Assembly (NCBI GenBank): GCA_004298675.1
Contig: SCRI01000080.1
Span: 12,983 to 76,982, forward strand
Length of the DNA stretch: 64,000 nucleotides
Direction: 5' to 3'
DNA from: a bacterium
GTDB lineage: Bacteria > Vulcanimicrobiota > Vulcanimicrobiia > Vulcanimicrobiales > SCRA01
Of this stretch, positions 54,775 through 64,000 are shown piece by piece. The notes under the pieces are model-generated. The model searched no databases and was not told where the DNA came from. It saw only the letters and a list, made by a program, of their open reading frames with translations. Numbering within the stretch: position 1 is the first letter of the stretch; the number at the start of each line of letters is the position of its first letter. The translations under genes and the position numbers were made by a program.

Positions 54775-55830
54775 CTACGGTGCCACCGAGGTGGCGATGC
54801 GCTCGAGCTCGCGCAACGGCAGATCGCCCACGAGGGTGAAGTTGAGCGACTGCTCGCGCCAGGCTAAGAGCAGGTTGGGCTCATCCTCGACGTAGGTTGC
54901 GTCGTGACCCCCCACGCGCGCCTCGTGTGTCTGCATGCCGCTGAAGTTGGCACCGCCGTTGCGGGCGACGTTTTCGAAGAGCGAGAGGCTGCGCAGGCCG
55001 TCGGTGTAGAGCAGATGCAGGCTGCGCACGCCGCGGATCGTCGTGACGTCGCCGCTGACCAGGGCGAAGCCCTCGGGAAGATAGCGCGGGCCGGTGGCGG
55101 AGAAATCGGCTTGGCTCAGTACGCGCTCCAAGTCGTGTGATGGCGTGCCGAAGTCCCTACCCTGCTTGACGGTAAAACCCTCCGGCGTCGCCGTGGAGAA
55201 GAGCGCCTGCGGCACGTCGCGGTAGGTGATCTCCTGGTACCGGGAGGTGTAGGCCACCGATCCGTTAGCGTGGTAGCGTTCTTTGGCCAGTAGGAGCGAC
55301 GTCTGCGCGTCGATCCAGATGCGCTGCAGACGCACGCCGCTGTAGCGGTTGATCAACGAGAGCGTGTGCGCCTTGCGCCCCGCGATCTCGTCGTCGGCCC
55401 CGGGGACGGCACGGTAGTTCGTGGTGAGCAGGCCGAAGTTGGCATCCTCGGTGAGGTCGTCTTCGTCGGCGCTGGGGTAGTGGGAGATCGTGACGCTCTG
55501 TGCGCGCAGGTCGTAGACATACGAGGTCGTGCCGTGCTCGATGACATAGTTGCCGTAGACGCTCGACGGTGCGATGTACCATTTACGGGTTGCGTTGGGC
55601 GCGCGGTGGTCGATCTCGATTTCGACGGCTTGCGTTCCGCTGGAGCCCCAGGCGATCGTCGAGAGGCGTCCCATGTAGGAGACTTTGCGCGGCGCCTGCA
55701 TGGCTTGAACGAGCGTTCGCGCCGCGGCCGGATCGCTTGCCGGCTCGACGAATGGGACGGCGCGTGGGGGGGCCGTGGCTGCCGCCGCCAGCGCCAACGT
55801 CAGGAGCGCCAGCGCGCGCGCGATCGCCAC
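54775..55830 (-). CDS. MucB/RseB-like periplasmic protein
   Basis: 351 residues with signal peptide (MAIARALALLTLALAAAA). N-terminal LolA-like domain (about 30-210: RKVSYMGRLSTIAWG, ISHYPSADEDDL, LQRIWIDAQTSLLLAKERY) and C-terminal domain (LPEGFALVSGD, LYTDGLRSLSLFEN). RseB binds the anti-sigma factor and senses envelope lipids or LPS. GTG at 55830, 4 bases after the anti-sigma stop. Confidence 0.82.
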   Translation of the reverse strand: MAIARALALLTLALAAAATAPPRAVPFVEPASDPAAARTLVQAMQAPRKVSYMGRLSTIAWGSSGTQAVEIEIDHRAPNATRKWYIAPSSVYGNYVIEHGTTSYVYDLRAQSVTISHYPSADEDDLTEDANFGLLTTNYRAVPGADDEIAGRKAHTLSLINRYSGVRLQRIWIDAQTSLLLAKERYHANGSVAYTSRYQEITYRDVPQALFSTATPEGFTVKQGRDFGTPSHDLERVLSQADFSATGPRYLPEGFALVSGDVTTIRGVRSLHLLYTDGLRSLSLFENVARNGGANFSGMQTHEARVGGHDATYVEDEPNLLLAWREQSLNFTLVGDLPLRELERIATSVAP

Positions 55831-55834
55831 GCCG

Positions 55835-56383
55835 CTAATTCGTCGCCGGGCCGGCGCCTGGGGCCATGAGTCCCAGGTAGGCTTCGGTGGGCGCGGTCCA
55901 AGCGGCGTCGAGGTGTTGATGCCGGTCCGCGGGTGCAAACGCCAGCGGTGCGTTGCGCTCACCGTCCGGAATGCTGAGCATCTGGGCGTCGTGGGCTTCG
56001 AAGTAGTAGGCAGCATCGATCGCCGGGGCACCGGAGGTGATGCCGCGCAGATCGTTGCCGCCGAACCACAACGCCAAGGCCACGGCGGCCGCCGCCGGCA
56101 GCGCCCACACCAGGCGGGCTGAGGAAAACCACGCACGCAGACTCCCCGCCGTACCCTCCCGGGCGGCGGCTTGGCGGATGCGCGCCACAACGCTGCCTGG
56201 CAAGTTCAACTGCTCGCTGCGGGCCGCCGCGCGCAGAGCCTCGCCCAGCTCGACCTCGGCCTGGTAGGCTGCGCGGCAATCCGCGCAGGAGGAGAGGTGC
56301 GAGAAGATTGCGGCATCCGCGGAGGCGTCGAGGGCCCCGTGCAGGTAGTCGACCAGTGTTTCGGTATCGTAGTGGCTGTCCAT
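55835..56383 (-). CDS. Anti-sigma factor with ZAS zinc finger
   Basis: 182 residues. N-terminal zinc-binding anti-sigma domain (YLHGALDAS, then HLSSCADC, an exact HxxxCxxC), one membrane helix (ARLVWALPAAAAVALALWF) and a periplasmic tail of about 70 residues. Holds the cognate ECF sigma at the membrane. Begins 14 bases after the sigma gene's stop. Confidence 0.9.
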   Translation of the reverse strand: MDSHYDTETLVDYLHGALDASADAAIFSHLSSCADCRAAYQAEVELGEALRAAARSEQLNLPGSVVARIRQAAAREGTAGSLRAWFSSARLVWALPAAAAVALALWFGGNDLRGITSGAPAIDAAYYFEAHDAQMLSIPDGERNAPLAFAPADRHQHLDAAWTAPTEAYLGLMAPGAGPATN

Positions 56384-56397
56384 GTCGGTCTTTCCGG

Positions 56398-56973
56398 TTA
56401 TCGGTTCTCGCTGTGCCGGGCTTTCAGCATCAGCCGTTTCAATTGGTTACGGGCGCGGTGCAGACGCGAGCGCACGGTGCCGATCGAGCAACCCACGATC
56501 TGGGCGATCTCCTGATAGCTCAACTCCTCGATGTCGGCCAGGATCAGTACGTGGCGCTGGTCGGGCGAAAGTTGCGCCAGTGCCACCGAGAGCGGTTCGC
56601 CCAGCTGCGTCTCCATGTAGCTCTCGATCGGATCGATCGCCAGAGGCTTGGCGCCGCCGTACTCCTGCGGAGCGTTGTCCTCCGGCAGCTCTTGATGGAA
56701 GACGCCCTTGCGCCGGCGCAGTTCGTCGCGGTAGAGGTTGGTGATAATGCGATAGATCCACGAGAGAAACGACGTTCCGGGTTGAAACGACCTCCAGGCG
56801 CGGAAGACGCGAATGAAGGCGTCCTGCGTAAGATCGCTGGCGTCGGGCTCGTTTCCCGTGAGGCGATAGGCAAAGCTGTAGGCGGCACGCCCGTAGTCGG
56901 TCATCGCCTTTTCGAGAAACTCCCGCTGCTCTGGCGTGGCCGGCTCGAGCGGCTTACGCGGTCGAGTCGCCAC
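56398..56973 (-). CDS. ECF sigma factor (RpoE/SigW-like)
   Basis: 191 residues. Region 2 AYRLTGNEPDASDLTQDAFIRVF and SFLSWIYRIITNLYRDELRRR; region 4 LSPDQRHVLILADIEELSYQEIA and GCSIGTVRSRLHRARNQLK. No extra C-terminal domain. Start GTG. Heads an operon with its anti-sigma factor and RseB-like regulator, the layout of an envelope-stress system, probably autoregulated from the 245-base gap to its right. Confidence 0.94.
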   Translation of the reverse strand: MATRPRKPLEPATPEQREFLEKAMTDYGRAAYSFAYRLTGNEPDASDLTQDAFIRVFRAWRSFQPGTSFLSWIYRIITNLYRDELRRRKGVFHQELPEDNAPQEYGGAKPLAIDPIESYMETQLGEPLSVALAQLSPDQRHVLILADIEELSYQEIAQIVGCSIGTVRSRLHRARNQLKRLMLKARHSENR

Positions 56974-57151
56974 TAGCGCGGCGGTGCCTCCGTCTGCGTT
57001 CCTCCGTCATCTGTGTATACGAATCTTCGCATGGCAATGGTTCCCCTTGTGCCCGCGAAGGCAGCGGCTTCCCTGGCAGGAGCCTCCTTCCGTACCGCCC
57101 ATCGAACGCCTCTAGCGCATCCACGAGGCGGCGCAGAGAGTCTGTGGGGGA

Positions 57152-57193
57152 GGCCGGAGGACCGGCGCCTGGCCCCGCGAAGGGGGTCCGGCC
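57152..57193 (+). repeat. Inverted repeat in leader of unknown gene
   Basis: GGCCGGA (57152-57158) and TCCGGCC (57187-57193) bracket a GC-rich segment containing GCCTGGCCCC. The repeat ends 25 bases before the next start codon. It could be a leader hairpin or a chance product of GC-rich sequence. The rest of the 245-base gap (56974-57218) shows nothing else I can name. Confidence 0.3.
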
Positions 57194-57218
57194 CGAACCC
57201 CAGACAAGGAGTACCACC

Positions 57219-57770
57219 GTGATCGCCCAGCGCATGCCGACGGAGACGAATGACGCCGTCAACCTGATCGTCTCGTTGCTCGTGCGCTATCCGGAGATCA
57301 CGAGCGTGCGCTCCAATCCCGCCGACGAGACCATTCGCCTCACCTTCGCCTTCACGACGGCATTCACCGCGCCGCAGGCACGCCGGATCGCCGCCGAGAT
57401 CGTGGAGTACCTCGAGGCCTACCACGACGTCTCGCGTTTGGCTCCCGCCGTTCTCGGCGCGCACTGCGAGGTGGATCAAGGGGCGAGTTTCCTGCACGTG
57501 GATCGCGATCTCAAGACCATCGCGAAGGACGAGATCTCGATGATCGTCACGCTGCTGACGGAGCGTTTCGGCTCTGCGCTGGTGACCAATCCGGTGCCGG
57601 AGGAGTCGAGTGACGACGAGGTCTCCGAGCAGGAAGAGATGGTCAACGTCGCCATCGACTCGCTGCGCGATGGCGGCAGCCAAAAGAGCCTGGTGGGGTT
57701 CCGTGAAGAGCGCCGCGTGCTGATTTACTTCACGAAGGCCGCCAAGAAGAAGAAGACGGCCAAGAAGTAG
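57219..57770 (+). CDS. Conserved-looking hypothetical protein upstream of ymdB
   Basis: 183 residues, cytoplasmic. GTG at 57219 preceded by AAGGAG at good spacing. Two helix-strand units (NLIVSLLVRYPEITSVRSNP and MIVTLLTERFGSAL), one Cys, an acidic linker (EESSDDEVSEQEEM) and a Lys-rich tail. The second half (VNVAIDSLRDGG, ERRVLIYFTK) faintly repeats the first. I do not recognise it. Its position before ymdB suggests an RNA- or signalling-related role. Confidence 0.7.
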   Translation: MIAQRMPTETNDAVNLIVSLLVRYPEITSVRSNPADETIRLTFAFTTAFTAPQARRIAAEIVEYLEAYHDVSRLAPAVLGAHCEVDQGASFLHVDRDLKTIAKDEISMIVTLLTERFGSALVTNPVPEESSDDEVSEQEEMVNVAIDSLRDGGSQKSLVGFREERRVLIYFTKAAKKKKTAKK

Positions 57771-57842
57771 GACACCAGCGGGCGCTAGGCCGAAGGTCTC
57801 CATCGTACGTCCGCGCACGGCGTATTTAGGAAGAAGGACCCC

Positions 57843-58634
57843 ATCCGTTCGTTCAATCTTCTGCTCGTCGGCGACGTCGTCGGCTCCCCCGGGCGTGAGG
57901 CCGTCAAGCGTTGCCTCCCCGAGTTGCGCGAACGCTTCGAGATTCACGTTTGCATCGCCAACGGCGAAAATATCGCCGGCGGCTTCGGTCTCACCGTCCC
58001 TACGGTTGAGGAAGTCTTTGCCGTTGGAGTTGACTTCATCACCAGTGGGAACCACGTGTGGGACAAGCGTGACTACCGCGATCAGCTCGCCAACTCCGGG
58101 CGCGTCATTCGCCCCGCCAACTACCCCGAAGAGGCCCCTGGGCGCGGCTACGGCATCGTCGAGCGCGACGGTGTGCGCGTGGGGGTGGTGAACGTGATGG
58201 GGCGAGTCTTCATGCCCGCGCTCGACGATCCGTTCCGCATCGCCCGCCGCCTCGTGGAGGACTTGAAGCAGACCACTCCGGTCGTCGTCGTCGACGTCCA
58301 CGCCGAGGCCTCTAGCGAGAAGGCCGCTATGGCCTATCATCTCGACGGCCTGGCAAGCGCCGTCTACGGCACCCACACCCACGTGCAGACGGCCGACGAG
58401 CACATCCTCGCCGGTGGAACCGCGTTCATCACGGACCTTGGCATGACCGGACCGAGCGACTCGGTGATCGGCATGGACAAGAAGATCGTCTTGGAGCGGT
58501 TTCTCGTAGGGACGGGCGAGCGCTTCGCGGTCGCCAAGACAGCGCCGCGTCAGTTCTGCGCGCTGGTGGTAAACGTCGACCCGCAGAGCGGACGCGCCGT
58601 GGGCGTTCATCGCATCTTCCAGCGGTACGACTAG
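57843..58634 (+). CDS. ymdB: YmdB-family metallophosphoesterase
   Basis: Di-metal phosphodiesterase; the Bacillus homologue hydrolyses cyclic nucleotides and modulates biofilm and motility. Core motifs: LLVGDVVGSPGRE, IANGENIAGGFGL, SGNHVWD, GTHTHVQTAD. A conventional start exists only at TTG 57924, which would remove the first metal Asp. The protein clearly begins near IRSFNLLLVGD, where the in-frame codon is ATC (57843) behind GGAAGAAGGA. I mark 57843; about 263 residues, the normal family length. Confidence 0.8.
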   Translation: MRSFNLLLVGDVVGSPGREAVKRCLPELRERFEIHVCIANGENIAGGFGLTVPTVEEVFAVGVDFITSGNHVWDKRDYRDQLANSGRVIRPANYPEEAPGRGYGIVERDGVRVGVVNVMGRVFMPALDDPFRIARRLVEDLKQTTPVVVVDVHAEASSEKAAMAYHLDGLASAVYGTHTHVQTADEHILAGGTAFITDLGMTGPSDSVIGMDKKIVLERFLVGTGERFAVAKTAPRQFCALVVNVDPQSGRAVGVHRIFQRYD

Positions 58635-58649
58635 AGGGCAGCCGGCAGG

Positions 58650-59456
58650 ATGATCGTCGACCTTCACACCCACACGCTTCACAGCGACGGCACCCAGGAG
58701 CCGGCGGCGCTCCTGCGGCTCCTGGATGCGCGCGGGGTGAGCCGTTTTGCGATCACCGATCACGATGCGCTGGATGCCTACAGCCGGCTCGACCTAGGGG
58801 CCCTGGGCTCACGTGTCGTCACGGGCGTCGAGATCAATACGACGTACCGGCATAACGAAGTCCACATTTTGGGTTACGGCTTTCCGCTCGAATCGCCGGT
58901 GCTACGGCCGGTCTTGGAGCGCAACAGTCTGGAGCGCGAGCTGCGCGTGCAGACGATGACGCAACGGCTCACCGCCGCGGGCTACGAGTTGAGCGTCGAG
59001 GACGTGCGCTCGGAGAGCCATCCCGGTGGTCCGCTGGGGCGCCCCCACGTAGCACGTGCGCTGATCCGCAAGGGACACGTTGCGACGATCGAGGACGCCT
59101 TCCGGACTTTGTTGCGGCGCGGCGGTCCCGGCTACGTGCCCTCCACGTACATGCATCCGCACGAAGCGGTGCGGCTGGTGCGCGAGAGCGGCGGTGTCGC
59201 GGTGCTGGCCCATCCGGGACGTTTGGAGGACTACGACATCATCGACGAGCTGGCCGGCGAGGGGCTGCAGGGCTTGGAGGTATTCTATCCCGCACACGAC
59301 GCCAATCAACGCGCCTACTTCCGCGCCGCGGCGCAGCGTCTCGGCCTGGTCATGACCGGGGGCTCGGATTTCCACGATCCCACCTACAATGCGCAGGGCG
59401 TGGGGATGGAAGTGGACGCGCGCGATCTCGAGGGCTTCTTTACGCTGCTCGGCTAG
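58650..59456 (+). CDS. PHP-domain phosphoesterase (RNase AM/YciV type)
   Basis: 268 residues. Metal motifs DLHTHTLHSDG, AITDHDALDA, VEINTTY, LAHPGR and GGSDFHDP. The family includes 3',5'-nucleotide phosphatases and the 5'-3' exonuclease that trims rRNA. Starts 15 bases after ymdB; overlaps the convergent cyclodeaminase-like gene by 4 bases. Confidence 0.9.
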   Translation: MIVDLHTHTLHSDGTQEPAALLRLLDARGVSRFAITDHDALDAYSRLDLGALGSRVVTGVEINTTYRHNEVHILGYGFPLESPVLRPVLERNSLERELRVQTMTQRLTAAGYELSVEDVRSESHPGGPLGRPHVARALIRKGHVATIEDAFRTLLRRGGPGYVPSTYMHPHEAVRLVRESGGVAVLAHPGRLEDYDIIDELAGEGLQGLEVFYPAHDANQRAYFRAAAQRLGLVMTGGSDFHDPTYNAQGVGMEVDARDLEGFFTLLG

Positions 59457-60037
59457 AGCTGCGCCGCCTCGCTCTCGATTGCTTGCATGCGCGCGCGCTG
59501 CGCGGCGACGAGCGACTCGTCCTTCAAGTAGGCGTGGTTGACGCGCACGTTCTCGAACGAGCCCTGCAGTGAGGCACGGGCGAACGCCTGCGCGCAGCGC
59601 ACGTCGCTTTGTGCGTGAGGCGTGCCCGCGCGTGCCATCGCGGCGCCCAGACGCAGGATCGACAACGCGGTCTGGGCATTGCGCAGGGGCGTCTCGGCGG
59701 CATGGGCCAAGGCCTGCTGCAGCGCCGCCGTGCGCGCCGCCTGCTCTTGGCCGGTGGCTTTGGGGAGCCGCTGCGCCGCGACGACGGCCTCGTAGGCTTG
59801 CTCGTCGGCGCGAGCGCCGGCTAGGCACGCACTGCGCAAGGCATCGGCCTCTTCGATCAGGTGGGTCAGCTCCGCGTGGCGCTCGGCGAACTTGGGCGAG
59901 GCCAGCGTCAGCCGCCCCACCATCGCCACCAGCGCCGCGGCCAGCGCACCGACGGTAGCGGCGGCGCTCCCGCCGCCGGGCGTCGGCGCTCCCGACGCCA
60001 AACGTTCCAGATAGCCCTCCAACGTGCGCTCGTTCAT
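59453..60037 (-). CDS. Formiminotransferase-cyclodeaminase-like protein
   Basis: 194 residues, all-helical cyclodeaminase fold with the conserved N-terminal loop SGAPTPGGGSAAA. It matches the stand-alone FchA/FtcD_C family (methenyl-THF cyclohydrolase or formimino-THF cyclodeaminase). Fits one-carbon metabolism with ahcY and metK nearby on the opposite strand. Confidence 0.87.
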   Translation of the reverse strand: MNERTLEGYLERLASGAPTPGGGSAAATVGALAAALVAMVGRLTLASPKFAERHAELTHLIEEADALRSACLAGARADEQAYEAVVAAQRLPKATGQEQAARTAALQQALAHAAETPLRNAQTALSILRLGAAMARAGTPHAQSDVRCAQAFARASLQGSFENVRVNHAYLKDESLVAAQRARMQAIESEAAQL

Positions 60038-60136
60038 GGCCGGGCGCGCTTCAGCGCGTTTGGCCTGATGCCCTACCCAAGGGGGCAGGAGGCCGATGGG
60101 GGGGAAAGAATCGTGGCCTGTTCGTTTTCAAGGTAA

Positions 60137-61420
<1,284 letters not shown>

Positions 61421-61422
61421 CA

Positions 61423-61557
61423 AGGTGTCTCTTTCCGTAGAGCTGCGTTGCTCGGGGCCTCACGTACCGGCCTTGTACGCTTCGGCTCCTCTCGCCTTGC
61501 TCTCCGGAAAGATACCTCTTGCTACAGCGGGCGAGTAAGACATCTACGAAGCTCTAC
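61423..61557 (+). promoter_or_regulatory. Structured leader between ahcY and metK (candidate cis-RNA)
   Basis: TCTTTCCG (61430-61437) can pair with CGGAAAGA (61505-61512), extended by AGGT (61423-61426) with ACCT (61514-61517). GTAGAGC (61437-61443) can pair with GCTCTAC (61551-61557). The order a-b-a'-b' means the two helices make a pseudoknot or compete. A small hairpin CGTAC-CGGCCTT-GTACG (61463-61479) lies inside. It fits none of the SAM or SAH riboswitch consensus sequences I know. Confidence 0.45.
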
Positions 61558-61595
61558 GTTTCAAACTAGGCTTCCTCACGCAACAAGGAGCCACG

Positions 61596-62804
61596 ATGAC
61601 CTACAAGCGTCTCTTCACCTCGGAGTCCGTGACCGAGGGGCACCCCGACAAGGTGTGCGATCAGATCTCGGACGCGATTCTCGATGCAATTCTCACAGCC
61701 GATCCCATGGGGCGTGTCGCCGCGGAGACCTTCGCCGTAACGGGCCAGATTCACGTTGGCGGCGAGATCACCACGAGCGTCTACGTCGATATTCCGCACA
61801 TCGTTCGTGACGTCGTGCGCGAGATCGGTTACTCCCATTCCACGGTAGGCTTCGACGCCGATACGTGCGGTGTCAACGTCTCGATCGACGAGCAGTCGCC
61901 CGATATCGCCATGGGCGTCAACAAGGCGCTGGAGGTTCGCGAATCCGCGGATCGCGATCGCTTCTCCGAGGTTGGTGCCGGCGACCAAGGTATGATGTTC
62001 GGTTACGCCTGCCGCGAGACGCCGGAGCTGATGCCGCTGCCGATCACGCTGGCGCACAACCTCACGCGCGAGCTGACGCACGCGCGCAAGAGTGGAACGC
62101 TCGAGTACCTACGCCCCGACGGTAAGTCGCAGGTGACCGTGGAGTACGAAGGCGAGAAGCCGGTGCGCGTGGATGCCGTGGTGATCTCCACGCAACACGC
62201 GCCCGACGTCTCGCTCGACCAGATTCGTAAGGACGTCACCGAGCAGATCATCAAGAAGGTGATCCCCGCGAACTTGATCGACGAGAAGACGCGCATTTAC
62301 GTCAATCCCACGGGGCGCTTCGTCATCGGTGGTCCGATGGGTGACGCCGGTCTGACCGGCCGCAAGATCATCGCCGACACCTACGGCGGGATGGCGCGCC
62401 ACGGCGGCGGTGCCTTCTCCGGCAAGGATCCCACCAAGGTTGACCGCTCGGCCGCTTACGCGGCACGCTACGTGGCTAAGAACGTGGTGGCGGCGGGCCT
62501 GGCGGAGCGTTGCGAAGTGCAGGTGGCCTACGCCATCGGCGTCGCGCGTCCGATGAGCGTGCTGGTCGAGACGTTCGGCACGGCGAGCGTGCCCGAAGAG
62601 AAGATCGCCGAGGCGATCCAGTTGGTCTTCGACCTGCGTCCGGCGGCGATCATTCACGACCTTGATCTGCGCCGCCCCATCTACCGGCAGACGGCTGCCT
62701 ACGGCCACTTCGGCCGCCCGGATCTCGACCTGCCGTGGGAGCGCACGGATCGCATTGAGGCGTTGCGTAAGGCCGTCGGCCTGGGCGAGCTGACACGCGC
62801 TTAG
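61596..62804 (+). CDS. metK: S-adenosylmethionine synthetase
   Basis: Makes SAM from methionine and ATP. It has 402 residues. [17 protein letters not shown] at the N-terminus, [12 protein letters not shown], and the P-loop-like [22 protein letters not shown] with AAGGAG upstream. Its stop codon lies in the loop of a long perfect hairpin. Confidence 0.97.
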   Translation: MTYKRLFTSESVTEGHPDKVCDQISDAILDAILTADPMGRVAAETFAVTGQIHVGGEITTSVYVDIPHIVRDVVREIGYSHSTVGFDADTCGVNVSIDEQSPDIAMGVNKALEVRESADRDRFSEVGAGDQGMMFGYACRETPELMPLPITLAHNLTRELTHARKSGTLEYLRPDGKSQVTVEYEGEKPVRVDAVVISTQHAPDVSLDQIRKDVTEQIIKKVIPANLIDEKTRIYVNPTGRFVIGGPMGDAGLTGRKIIADTYGGMARHGGGAFSGKDPTKVDRSAAYAARYVAKNVVAAGLAERCEVQVAYAIGVARPMSVLVETFGTASVPEEKIAEAIQLVFDLRPAAIIHDLDLRRPIYRQTAAYGHFGRPDLDLPWERTDRIEALRKAVGLGELTRA

Positions 62805-62817
62805 CGCGTGTCAGCTC
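62787..62817. terminator. Perfect hairpin spanning the metK stop codon
   Basis: A 15-base arm at 62787-62801 (GAGCTGACACGCGCT) is the exact reverse complement of 62803-62817, with T62802 between; the TAG stop is at the apex. Followed by CCCCTTT on +. Probably terminates metK and separates it from the convergent gene ending at 62824. Confidence 0.65.
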
Positions 62818-62823
62818 CCCTTT

Positions 62824-63918
62824 CTATGGCGCGACGACGTAGGTAAGATCCACGCTCGCGGAGGCCTTGCTCGTGGGCTGCGTCGAGATGATGCGTACGC
62901 CAATCTCGCTGCCACCCGGCGTAGCCAGTTGCACTTGCTGCGCGAAGTGCCCGTTCTGGTCGGCAATCGTTTCGCCGACGAACGTTCCCGTGCCAACGCG
63001 GAAGATACCGGCCACGTTGGCAGTGCCCTCCGCCACGATCTTCAGGTGCGAGCTCGGCAGCGTGGTTCCGCTGATGGTGAAGTCCGAACCCACTTGAGAC
63101 CCCTTCACCGGCGCGACGGAGCTGATGAAGTTGCGCACCTCGCTCGTGCCGGAGTTGAAGGACCAGCCACGCGCAAAGGCGACGCCCTTCGCGGATAGCC
63201 CGCTGATGTGCACCTCATGGCGCGCGCTGGGCAGATCGTATGACGGCGTAAACTGAAACTCGTTTGGACCGACGTAGGCGCCGGTGGTGACGTCACGTCC
63301 GTCCAGTGCGATCTTCACGCTGTTGGGATCGACTGGTTGGCTAAAGTGTGCCGAGATCGCCGGGTGGCGCGACGGCACGCTTGCAGCGGCGCCGGGGCTG
63401 CGATCGATCAGATCGACCGTGTTGAAAGGCGTCGTGGTGGGCGCCGGAGCCCGCACCACAGGAGCCTGTGCCGACGCCATCGTCACGGTGACGATTTGCG
63501 TGTTGTTGTCGTAACCAACCGACGCGCCCAGCGCCTGCGAGATGAACCGTAATGGTACCAGCGTTCGTGACCCGACGATGAACGGCGGTACGTCTAGGTA
63601 GGCCGGCTGGCCGTCCACGAGCGCTTGCGTCGAGCCGATGTGCAATTGGATGGTGCGTCCGTTTCCGGTGGCGTTGATCACTCCGTCGGAGAAGACGACC
63701 GTTGCACCCAGTTGCTCGAAGACGCCACGTAGTGGAACGAAGACGCGCCCCGCGCGCTCCACTGGGGGCTGGTCGAAGTGAACGGGCGAGCCGTTGACCA
63801 CGACGTTGACTGCGGCTTGCGCGGGATCCGCGCGAACGCCCAGGAAGAGGCTCCCGGCGAGCGCCGCCATGGTGGCCCAGGAGAGTAAACGTGTACGAAG
63901 TTGTTGCTGTTTCTGCAT
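62824..63918 (-). CDS. Secreted copper-amine-oxidase-N (stalk) domain protein
   Basis: 364 residues. Signal peptide (cleavage near AQAA), then two copies of the CuAO N-terminal stalk motif (RVFVPLRGVFEQLGA at about 58, RTLVPLRFISQALGA at about 115), a Pro/Thr linker, an Ig-like domain with HFSQPVDPNSVKI and HEVHISGLSAKG, and a C-terminal beta domain. Probably cell-surface attached or wall-binding; no amine oxidase catalytic domain. Strong AAGGAGG upstream of the ATG at 63918. Confidence 0.85.
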   Translation of the reverse strand: MQKQQQLRTRLLSWATMAALAGSLFLGVRADPAQAAVNVVVNGSPVHFDQPPVERAGRVFVPLRGVFEQLGATVVFSDGVINATGNGRTIQLHIGSTQALVDGQPAYLDVPPFIVGSRTLVPLRFISQALGASVGYDNNTQIVTVTMASAQAPVVRAPAPTTTPFNTVDLIDRSPGAAASVPSRHPAISAHFSQPVDPNSVKIALDGRDVTTGAYVGPNEFQFTPSYDLPSARHEVHISGLSAKGVAFARGWSFNSGTSEVRNFISSVAPVKGSQVGSDFTISGTTLPSSHLKIVAEGTANVAGIFRVGTGTFVGETIADQNGHFAQQVQLATPGGSEIGVRIISTQPTSKASASVDLTYVVAP

Positions 63919-64000
63919 CCCTTACCACCTCCTTGAGCAAAATGCGTACCCCGAATAACGCATCTCTCACGGCGAACATTCTTTTCCGGGCGCCGAGCAG

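Noticed and set aside
61421-61595. SAM-I or SAM-II riboswitch upstream of metK
   Set aside because: No kink-turn/SAM-I core blocks or SAM-II pseudoknot consensus; kept only as an unclassified structured leader.

Overview
The window is a high-GC (by eye about 65%), densely coded chromosomal segment from a diderm bacterium. Outer-membrane beta-barrels, an RND efflux pump, lipoproteins and a membrane anti-sigma factor argue for an outer membrane. The hrcA-dnaJ-prmA-rsmE order and a copper-amine-oxidase-N stalk protein recall Terrabacteria-type gene order. My best guess is a Vulcanimicrobiota/Eremiobacterota (WPS-2)-like or related phylum. This is inference, because no rRNA is present. Almost everything looks like core or metabolic chromosome. 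I see no insertion sequence, prophage or CRISPR array.

1-15 kb: a lipoprotein cut by the left edge. A non-homologous end-joining cluster whose LigD activities are separate genes (ligase on +; phosphoesterase, polymerase and Ku on -). A Liv-type binding protein, a tartrate/D-malate dehydrogenase, an MFS carrier, several small unknowns, an RND adaptor/pump pair and a free-methionine-(R)-sulfoxide reductase.

14.5-17.6 kb: an M-box (ykoK) magnesium riboswitch with its own terminator, followed by a 59-residue ORF, an outer-membrane barrel and a PAP2 phosphatase. There is no recognised Mg transporter behind the switch. This is the most interesting locus of the window.

17.6-32.5 kb: a polytopic membrane protein; a nitrilase meeting a complete livKHMGF-type importer tail to tail; purF; initiator tRNA; an OM barrel; adenosine deaminase; a DtxR-FeoA regulator; a rhomboid protease that appears to start at CTG; a DinG-type helicase; an acetate carrier divergent from acetyl-CoA synthetase.

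32.5-45 kb: a long co-directional chain, hrcA (with a CIRCE operator on its start codon), dnaJ, prmA, rsmE, glycosyltransferase, accD, accA, FtsB-like, S1-like, RpiR-type regulator, Ppx/GppA, GGCT-like, DUF3175-like and hydrolase. Most junctions overlap by 1-4 nt. It is followed by an unusual tRNA with anticodon UAA and a short variable loop.

45-64 kb: a stand-alone RAM-domain protein, etfBA, a TPR protein, a deacetylase-family protein, a MauE/TlpA pair; then on the minus strand an ECF sigma factor, its zinc-finger anti-sigma factor, an RseB-like protein, a polysaccharide deacetylase and a znuACB-zur set. The right end holds an unknown 183-residue protein, ymdB (with no canonical start codon), a PHP phosphatase, a cyclodeaminase-like protein, ahcY and metK (separated by a leader able to fold into overlapping helices) and a surface stalk protein.
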